Assembly: GCA_030378005.1 (NCBI GenBank)
Contig: JAUCGF010000125.1
Coordinates: 1 to 39,888, forward strand
Origin: Desulfococcaceae bacterium HSG9
GTDB lineage: Bacteria > Desulfobacterota > Desulfobacteria > Desulfobacterales > JAUCGF01
Length of the DNA stretch: 39,888 nucleotides
Direction: 5' to 3'
The notes below the pieces were generated by a model that saw nothing but the letters and a program-made list of their open reading frames with translations, was not told where the DNA came from and did no database searches. Within the stretch, counting starts at the first letter, position 1; each line of letters starts with the position of its first letter. A program made the translations under genes and the position numbers. Shown in pieces: positions 33,938-39,888 of the stretch.

Positions 33938-35161
33938 TTATTTCTCCTTTTCCAGTGCCAAAACGACCATATCCAGGTCTTTATCTCCCCTCCCTGAAAG
34001 ATTCACGATCATGATCTCATCTTTTGCTCTTTTAGGCGCTTCTTTTATAGCGTATGCAAGTGCGTGCGAACTTTCCAGAGCGGGAATGATGCCTTCATGG
34101 AGGCACAGCATCTTAAAGGCGGCGAGTGCTTCGCAGTCATCCGCGGTTGTATAAATGACTCTTTTTATATCCTTCAACAAAGAATGTTCCGGCCCCACTC
34201 CCGGATAATCAAGTCCGGCCGAAATTGAGTGAACCGGCGCTATCTGTCCGTGTTCATCTTGCAGAACGTATGACTTTGACCCGTGGAGAACGCCCGGCGA
34301 ACCGCAAGTGAGAGTGGCCGCATGTTCGTCGGTATCCAGGCCTTTACCGCCGGCTTCGACTCCGATCAAGGTGGTCGAATCATCAAGAAAGGGATAAAAA
34401 AGGCCCATGGCATTGCTTCCTCCGCCAACACACGCGATTAGAATATCCGGAAGTCGGCCGGCGGCTTTGAGGATCTGCTTTTTGGTTTCCACCCCGATTA
34501 TTTTTTGAAAATCACGGACCATGACCGGATAAGGATGCGGCCCGGCCACCGAGCCAATGATATAAAACGTGTCGCTGACAGTCGCAACCCAATGGCGCAT
34601 AGCTTCGTTCATAGCATCCTTCAAAGTTCCGGACCCGGAATCCACCGGCGTGATGCCGGCCCCCAATAACTCCATTCTTTTCACATTCGGGGCCTGTCGT
34701 TCAATATCTTCAACCCCCATGAAAATCCGGCACTTCATACCCAGCAGGGCGGCCGCGGTGGCCGTGGCAACCCCATGTTGGCCGGCACCGGTTTCCGCTA
34801 TAACCCTGGTTTTACCCATTCTATGGGCAAGTAACGCCTGGCCGATAGTATTGTTAATTTTGTGCGCCCCGGTATGGGCCAAGTCTTCACGTTTTAAATA
34901 AATCTTCGCGCCCTGTAAATGCTCAGTCAACCGTTTTGCGAAATACAACGGTGTGGGGCGTCCCACGTATTTTTCCAGAAGATCGATCAACTCTTTATTA
35001 AAATCCGGATCAGGCATTATTTTCTGTCGTTGCTCATCCAGTTCCAGCACCGCCGGCATAAGGATTTCCGCGATATAGCGGCCTCCGTACCGTTCAAAAT
35101 GTCCGTTTGCATCCGGGTATTCTTTTATCCCGGCTTGATTTTCACTGTTTTCAGAAAGCAT
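33938..35161 (-). CDS. trpB: tryptophan synthase beta subunit
   Basis: The 407-residue PLP enzyme condenses indole with serine. The PLP lysine K101 is in HTGAHKINNTIGQ, the phosphate-binding GGGSNAMG is present, and the N-terminal FERYGGRYI marks the TrpB1 type that works with TrpA. Its ATG overlaps the trpF stop by one base (TAATG), with GGAGG eight bases upstream. Confidence 0.97.
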   Translation of the reverse strand: MLSENSENQAGIKEYPDANGHFERYGGRYIAEILMPAVLELDEQRQKIMPDPDFNKELIDLLEKYVGRPTPLYFAKRLTEHLQGAKIYLKREDLAHTGAHKINNTIGQALLAHRMGKTRVIAETGAGQHGVATATAAALLGMKCRIFMGVEDIERQAPNVKRMELLGAGITPVDSGSGTLKDAMNEAMRHWVATVSDTFYIIGSVAGPHPYPVMVRDFQKIIGVETKKQILKAAGRLPDILIACVGGGSNAMGLFYPFLDDSTTLIGVEAGGKGLDTDEHAATLTCGSPGVLHGSKSYVLQDEHGQIAPVHSISAGLDYPGVGPEHSLLKDIKRVIYTTADDCEALAAFKMLCLHEGIIPALESSHALAYAIKEAPKRAKDEIMIVNLSGRGDKDLDMVVLALEKEK

Positions 35162-35841
35162 TAAAAAATCCTCCTTAACTTTCTTTGAGGGGTTTTGTCA
35201 GGTTTTCTTTGACGTATTTTATTAATAAATGACCGTACTTTATTGATATTTTTTTTTCCGGGGGAGGCTTCAACGCCGGAGCTGACATCAACAGCATCCG
35301 GCCCGGCCGCGGCCACAGCATCTGGAATATTATCTGGAGAAAGCCCTCCGGCCAGAAGAAAAGGGTTCTTAAGACATATATTTCTAACGCTGCCCCAGTC
35401 CCACGTCAGGGCGTTGCCGCCGGGAAGAACACCCTTGCCGCACTCAACCAGATAGGCGGAAGCATCATATTCGTCGATATTCTTGATACTCGGATTTTTT
35501 TCAGAAAACAGGGCTTTAATAACAGTCTGTCCTCGCTTCCGTAACTGCGAGACAAACTCAGGGCTTTCTGTTCCATGAAGCTGAACAACGGAAAGACCGC
35601 AGTATTCGGCCTTGTCTATGATGGCCTCTGATGTTTCATTAACAAAAACTCCCACAGTTTGTACTTTCCCTGCCACAGCCGCGCAAATTTCCCTGGCTTG
35701 GTCATCGCTCACATGGCGAGGGCTGGGAGGAAAAAACACGCATCCGATGGCGTCAGCACCTGACTCTGCACACGCCAAAGCATCCTCCGGTGTTGTCAGG
35801 CCGCAAATTTTAATCTGTGGGAATTGTTCCTGCTGTTTCAT
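35161..35841 (-). CDS. trpF: phosphoribosylanthranilate isomerase
   Basis: The 226-residue barrel enzyme shows KICGLTTPEDA at the N-terminus (with the catalytic cysteine), QLHG in the middle and VDVSSGVEASPGKKN at the end (catalytic aspartate). It isomerises N-phosphoribosylanthranilate. It has about 20 basic residues beyond the usual end (IRQRKPDKTPQRKLRRIF). It lies 24 bases after trpC. Confidence 0.95.
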   Translation of the reverse strand: MKQQEQFPQIKICGLTTPEDALACAESGADAIGCVFFPPSPRHVSDDQAREICAAVAGKVQTVGVFVNETSEAIIDKAEYCGLSVVQLHGTESPEFVSQLRKRGQTVIKALFSEKNPSIKNIDEYDASAYLVECGKGVLPGGNALTWDWGSVRNICLKNPFLLAGGLSPDNIPDAVAAAGPDAVDVSSGVEASPGKKNINKVRSFINKIRQRKPDKTPQRKLRRIF

Positions 35842-35865
35842 AAATTTTTTCTTCTTTCAGGCTGG

Positions 35866-36663
35866 TCAGTCAGGGGCGTTGACAAGACTTTTAAGAAAAG
35901 CGACCGTATCTTCAGCCCTGACAAGACTTTCTCCGATTAAAAAATTGTTTATGCCCGCTTTTTTTGTATTTACAATATCTTCCCTTGAACTGATTCCACT
36001 GGCCGCTATTGGAATCTGGTTTTCTTTAAATCGTGATACCAGCCCGGTAGCCACCGTCAGGTCGGTTTTAAAAGTACGCAAATCCCGGTTATTTATCCCG
36101 ATAAGTTCGGCTCCGGCTGCGGTCGCTTTTTCCAGGTCCACGGTGTCATGTATCTCAACCAGCGCGTCCAATTTCAGTTTCCGGCTCAGGGCTGTCAATT
36201 TGGTCAGTCGGCTCTCCGATAGAATTCTGACTATCAGAAGAATCGCGTCAGCACCCATAGCCGCGGATTCATACACCTGATACGCGTCTATCAGAAAATC
36301 TTTCCTAAGCACAGGTAAAGATGAATTGGCACGCGCATTTTTCAAATCTTCAAACGATCCTTGAAAATATTGACGGTCGGTAAGCACAGAAATCGCTGTG
36401 GCACCGCCCAGTTCGTATTTTTCAGCTTGTTTGGCGGCATCAATGCCTTGGCGAATCACACCTCGTGATGGTGAAGCCCGTTTTATTTCGGCAATTATTC
36501 CGGTTCCCGTCTGATGTGTCCGACGCAGGTGTTCCGTGAATGGCCGCCGGTTATCCCTGCCTTCAACCTGTTCGCGTAATTTTGCTTCAGGAACACGCTT
36601 TTTGGCCTCAGCGATCTCAACTTTCTTGGTTTCAACAATTTTCTGAAGAATATTTTTTACCAT
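35866..36663 (-). CDS. trpC: indole-3-glycerol phosphate synthase
   Basis: The 265-residue barrel enzyme carries IAEIKRASPSRG with the catalytic lysine, LRKDFLID, and LIGINNRDLRTF. It closes the indole ring from the TrpF product. An in-frame TTG at 36693 would begin inside trpD; I use the ATG at 36663 (MVKNILQK), four bases after the trpD stop. It is separate from TrpF rather than fused as in enterics. Confidence 0.95.
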   Translation of the reverse strand: MVKNILQKIVETKKVEIAEAKKRVPEAKLREQVEGRDNRRPFTEHLRRTHQTGTGIIAEIKRASPSRGVIRQGIDAAKQAEKYELGGATAISVLTDRQYFQGSFEDLKNARANSSLPVLRKDFLIDAYQVYESAAMGADAILLIVRILSESRLTKLTALSRKLKLDALVEIHDTVDLEKATAAGAELIGINNRDLRTFKTDLTVATGLVSRFKENQIPIAASGISSREDIVNTKKAGINNFLIGESLVRAEDTVAFLKSLVNAPD

Positions 36664-36667
36664 TGAT

Positions 36668-37687
36668 TTATCCGTTTGCGTTAGTAAATTCAATAAGCTC
36701 TTCCAATTTTTTAATGGCCTGGCCGCTTTCTATAATGTCATTGGCCAGCTTTATTCCCTCGGCCAAATCCGAGGCTTTTTGGGCGGCCACTAGAGCGGCT
36801 CCTGCATTTATGGCCACAACGTTCTTTTTAGGGCCCCGGTCCTCGCCATTTAGAATATTTTTCGTTATCAGTGCATTTTCTTGGGGATGGCCTCCTGCCA
36901 TCTCCTCCGGCCGGGCCCGGTCTTCAAAATAATGTTCCGGTGAAATGTCGTAAGTTCGGACGGTTTTGTCGTTTAACTCGGAAATTCGGGTTGAGGCACA
37001 AACTGATATTTCATCAAGACCATCATGCCCGTGAACCACAAAGGCTCTTTTAACTCCGAGCAGGCTTAAAGCATTGGCAAACATTTCCGTAAGTTCAGGA
37101 GCAAATACCCCTACAACCTGACAGTTGGCGGCCGCCGGGTTGGTCAGGGGGCCAAGCATGTTAAAAATACTTCTGACGCCCAGTTCTTTGCGCGGCCCGG
37201 CGGCATATTTCATGGCTCCGTGAAACAGCGGGGCAAAAAGAAATCCGATATTAATCTCGTTAACCGCCTCCTCGGCAATTTCAGGTTCGGTGTCAAGTTT
37301 GACTCCCAGAGATTCAAGCACATCGGCGCTGCCGCACTGGCTGGAAATCGACCGATTGCCATGCTTGGCCACAGTAATTCCGGCACCAGCCACGACAAAA
37401 GCCGAGGTGGTTGAAATATTGAAAGTTTGAGCGCCATCCCCACCGGTTCCGCAGGTATCAACAATAATCGGTGCGGCCGCCTGTATTCTGGCAGCTTTCT
37501 GGCGCATAGCCCCAGCCGCGCCGGCGAGTTCTTCAAAAGTTTCTCCCTTGGTCGCCAGGGACGCCATAAAAGCGCCGATCTGAGCGTCGGTCAGGCTTCC
37601 GGAAAAAATTTCAAGCATGACTTTTGATATTTCTTCGTTAGTAAGGTCTTTTTTGCTGATAATTTTAGAAAGTGCCTGGGTAAACAT
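36668..37687 (-). CDS. trpD: anthranilate phosphoribosyltransferase
   Basis: The 339-residue enzyme transfers phosphoribose to anthranilate. It has DTCGTGGDGAQTFNIST for PRPP binding, KHGNRSISSQCGSADVLE for substrate, and family-length helical ends. It is a stand-alone TrpD, not fused to TrpG. A good AGGAG precedes the ATG. A MITE-like element fills the gap between it and trpG. Confidence 0.96.
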   Translation of the reverse strand: MFTQALSKIISKKDLTNEEISKVMLEIFSGSLTDAQIGAFMASLATKGETFEELAGAAGAMRQKAARIQAAAPIIVDTCGTGGDGAQTFNISTTSAFVVAGAGITVAKHGNRSISSQCGSADVLESLGVKLDTEPEIAEEAVNEINIGFLFAPLFHGAMKYAAGPRKELGVRSIFNMLGPLTNPAAANCQVVGVFAPELTEMFANALSLLGVKRAFVVHGHDGLDEISVCASTRISELNDKTVRTYDISPEHYFEDRARPEEMAGGHPQENALITKNILNGEDRGPKKNVVAINAGAALVAAQKASDLAEGIKLANDIIESGQAIKKLEELIEFTNANG

Positions 37688-37718
37688 ATTTTCTCCTTTT
37701 TTTATTTTCGCAAAGAAT

Positions 37719-37812
37719 CAGGGCGAAATAACTTCCCATTTTTTCATTTAATTTTGCTCATTTGATTAGATTAAAAGCAAGAATTTAATGCTGAGGAAAT
37801 TATTTTATCCCC
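37719..37812. mobile_element. small MITE-like element between trpG and trpD
   Basis: CAGGGCGAAATAACTT at 37719-37734 and its inverted relative AAATTATTTTATCCCC at 37797-37812 bound 94 bases without coding capacity. It belongs to the same motif family as the elements at 14.0 and 28.6 kb. It lies within the operon and could form a hairpin in the trp transcript. Confidence 0.55.
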
Positions 37813-37816
37813 AATT

Positions 37817-38386
37817 TTAATTTTGATATTTCATAAAATTTTTTAATATTCTCTTACCTTTGGGAGTCATAATGGACTCCGGGTGAAATTGGATTCCTTC
37901 GGTGGGATGCTCCCGGTGGCGGATTCCCATTATTTCACCATCTTCGGTGGTTGCGCTGATTTCAAAACATTCCGACAGGCTTTGCTTTTCTACCGCAAGG
38001 GAGTGGTAACGCATGGCGTCAAAGGGTGACGGAATTTTTGAAAAAATTGTTTTGCCGTCTGTTGTTATAGCGGAAGTCTTTCCGTGCATAATTTTTTTGG
38101 CATGGACAATTCTGCTTCCAAAAGCTTCGGCAATCGTCTGATGCCCCAAACAAACGCCCAAAACAGGAATTTTCCCTGAAAAATGTTTTACTAAAGCAAG
38201 TGAAATGCCCGCTCCGGAAGGACGTCCCGGCCCTGGAGAGAGGACAAGGCGCGTTGGCTTCATTTTTTCGATTTCCGAAACAGTCGCGGCGTCGTTTCTG
38301 ATGACTCGCACTTCCGCGGTCAGCATCCGCAGATACTGAACCAGGTTATATGTGAAAGAATCATAGTTATCGATCATAATTATCAT
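37817..38386 (-). CDS. trpG: anthranilate synthase glutamine amidotransferase
   Basis: The 189-residue class I amidotransferase has the oxyanion motif SPGPG, nucleophile C79 in LGVCLGHQ, and H168/E170 in QFHPESI. It supplies ammonia to TrpE, and could also serve PabB as PabA. It starts 2 bases after the trpE stop behind AAGGA. Confidence 0.95.
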   Translation of the reverse strand: MIIMIDNYDSFTYNLVQYLRMLTAEVRVIRNDAATVSEIEKMKPTRLVLSPGPGRPSGAGISLALVKHFSGKIPVLGVCLGHQTIAEAFGSRIVHAKKIMHGKTSAITTDGKTIFSKIPSPFDAMRYHSLAVEKQSLSECFEISATTEDGEIMGIRHREHPTEGIQFHPESIMTPKGKRILKNFMKYQN

Positions 38387-38388
38387 AG

Positions 38389-39888
38389 TCAGCTTCCTTC
38401 TTCTTTTAGTTGCTGTTCATTGCCCGCCAGACGCAGTGCCTTTTGAATCGCCATAGCTTTGTTCACGGTTTCCACTCTTTCCGCTTCCGGATCGGAATCC
38501 GCAACGATTCCGGCTCCGGCCCGAACAGTGAGAGTATCGTTTTCAATACTTGCGGTGCGGATAGTAATGGCCAGATCCATGTTACCGTTAAAAGAAATAT
38601 ATCCCACAGCCCCGCCATAGGGACCGCGCGGTTCTTTTTCAAGCTCCCCGATTATCTCCATAGCACGTATTTTTGGGGCGCCGGACAAAGTTCCCGCTGG
38701 AAAAGTTGCCGCCAGAAGATCCCAGGCATCAAGTTCCTTCCGCAGATCACAACTGATGTTTGATACCAGGTGCATAACGTGGGAATACCGCTCCACGAAC
38801 ATCAGATCGGTCACCTGAACGGTTCCGGTAATCGCCACCCGACCCAGGTCATTTCGGCCCAGATCAACCAACATCAGGTGTTCGGCGCGCTCTTTTTCAT
38901 CTTTCAACATTTCGTCTGCCAAGGCTCGGTCTTCCTGTTCGTTACGCCCTCTGGGACGAGTGCCGGCGATTGGCCTTACAGTCGCAACCCGGTTTTCAAG
39001 GCGCACCATGGTTTCCGGTGAAGAACCCACCAGGGCGGTTTTACCGAGCTGCAAAAAATATAAATAAGGAGATGGATTGATATAGCGCTGGGCCCGATAT
39101 AATGCCCATAAATCGGGTGCCGGCGTACACGAAAACGGCTGTGAAATGACCGCCTGAATAATCTCTCCCTGTCGGATAAACTCTTTGGCTATCCTGACTT
39201 TTTCACGATAAACTTCGTCTTCATCTTCCTCGCAGAGGGCACCCGGAACAGATAGTTCCGCCGAGTCATTTTCCGGCATCGGCCCTGAAGCCGTCGATAG
39301 AAGAGCATTGACTCTTTGCTTGGCCGCGTCAAAGGCCCGGCCAAGGCATTCTTGGTCTTCTTCAAGCCCGTCCGTAAACATGATGACCACCGCAAAAAGA
39401 GAATGCCTGATATTATCAAAAATGATCAGTTCGTCTGGTATTATAAAATCAGCCACAGGACTGTCTTTTGGAAGCAGATTCTCAATTTTTTCAAAAAAAG
39501 AGACTGTTTCATAAGTGAAATATCCAACCAGTCCACCCCAAAAGCGCGGCAATTCGGGTATTTCTGCGGGAGTATATTTTTCCATGAGCTCCCGTAGCAC
39601 GCCCAACGGATCTCCTTGATGCGGTCGGACCTCAACGACACCCTCTTCCTCAATTTCTATCTTTTCGCGAAAAACACGAATCCGGGTCCTGGCAGAAGCT
39701 CCAAGAAAACTGTATCTTCCCCAACGCTCCCCACCCTCAGCGCTTTCAAAAAGAAAGACAGGCTTGTCCTTCCGGTATAGTTTCTTTAGAATTGAAACCG
39801 GTGTTTCCGTGTCGGCAAGAATTTCAGTGCAAACCGGCACAACATTATTTTTTTTTGCCATTTCGCAGAATTTTTCTTTTTCCGGAAA
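38389..39888 (-). CDS. trpE: anthranilate synthase component I, 5' end outside the window
   Basis: The chorismate-utilising enzyme shows FLFESAEGGERWGRYSF near the N-terminus (the region of tryptophan feedback binding), GSSPETMVR, RPIAGTRPRG, LVDLGRNDLGRV and AGTLSGAPKIRAMEII. An ATG at 39861 is present, but family homology (FPEKEKFCEMAKKNNVVPV) continues in frame to the last base, so the true start lies beyond the window and the operon promoter or attenuator is not visible. It is the first known gene of trpEGDCFBA here. Confidence 0.96.
   Translation of the reverse strand, partial: FPEKEKFCEMAKKNNVVPVCTEILADTETPVSILKKLYRKDKPVFLFESAEGGERWGRYSFLGASARTRIRVFREKIEIEEEGVVEVRPHQGDPLGVLRELMEKYTPAEIPELPRFWGGLVGYFTYETVSFFEKIENLLPKDSPVADFIIPDELIIFDNIRHSLFAVVIMFTDGLEEDQECLGRAFDAAKQRVNALLSTASGPMPENDSAELSVPGALCEEDEDEVYREKVRIAKEFIRQGEIIQAVISQPFSCTPAPDLWALYRAQRYINPSPYLYFLQLGKTALVGSSPETMVRLENRVATVRPIAGTRPRGRNEQEDRALADEMLKDEKERAEHLMLVDLGRNDLGRVAITGTVQVTDLMFVERYSHVMHLVSNISCDLRKELDAWDLLAATFPAGTLSGAPKIRAMEIIGELEKEPRGPYGGAVGYISFNGNMDLAITIRTASIENDTLTVRAGAGIVADSDPEAERVETVNKAMAIQKALRLAGNEQQLKEEGS

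Noticed and set aside
37688..37816. trpG-trpD gap as an attenuator or T-box
   Set aside because: It has no leader peptide rich in tryptophan codons and no T-box core; the inverted ends match the dispersed element instead.
1..39888. CRISPR array, tRNA or rRNA genes
   Set aside because: No regularly spaced direct repeats and no cloverleaf or rRNA-like segment were recognised on either strand.

Overview
The window comes from a Gram-negative, probably anaerobic deltaproteobacterium (Desulfobacterota; Desulfobacterales-like is my best guess, from protein style only). The pointers are a compact trpEGDCFBA operon, clustered multi-PAS hybrid kinases, a sigma54 enhancer-binding protein and several chemoreceptors. 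Every convincing host gene is read from the minus strand; the only plus-strand gene is an insertion-sequence transposase. No tRNA, rRNA or CRISPR array was seen.

Left edge (1-3.2 kb): decayed DNA. A secreted TPR protein gene is split by a 1.0 kb IS982-like element whose own transposase carries an in-frame TGA, and next to it lies an M48-type zinc peptidase gene broken by several frameshifts. From 3.2 to 7.3 kb there is a tight housekeeping run, in transcription order rlmE, yebC, dacB-like, fetA, fetB.

Centre (7.6-32.7 kb): a large signal-transduction island. In transcription order it holds a REC-PAS-sigma54 activator; a REC-HisKA-Hpt protein without a kinase domain; a DUF4388-like remnant; an HBM-type chemoreceptor (MCP3); a STAS protein; CheA; CheB; a chemoreceptor-tail remnant; a chemoreceptor with three tandem CHASE3 domains (MCP2); a 4-helix-bundle chemoreceptor (MCP1); CheW; CheD; a wrecked DUF3365/receiver kinase; a REC-HisKA-REC kinase; and a 1532-residue REC-(PAS)n-HisKA-REC kinase. 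There is no CheR, no stand-alone CheY and no flagellar or pilus gene in view, so this looks more like a chemosensory pathway with a non-flagellar output. A textbook sigma54 promoter lies just upstream of STAS-cheA-cheB, which makes the nearby REC-PAS-sigma54 protein a natural candidate regulator. Tandem duplication, deletion scars and receptor fragments show the island is still being rearranged.

Right part (32.8-39.9 kb): the complete tryptophan operon trpE-G-D-C-F-B-A, with trpE running off the window edge. It is followed by a frameshifted stub of what looks like a TrpX-type ABC substrate-binding protein. Small palindromic or MITE-like elements are scattered through the gaps, including inside the STAS-cheA and trpG-trpD intervals.
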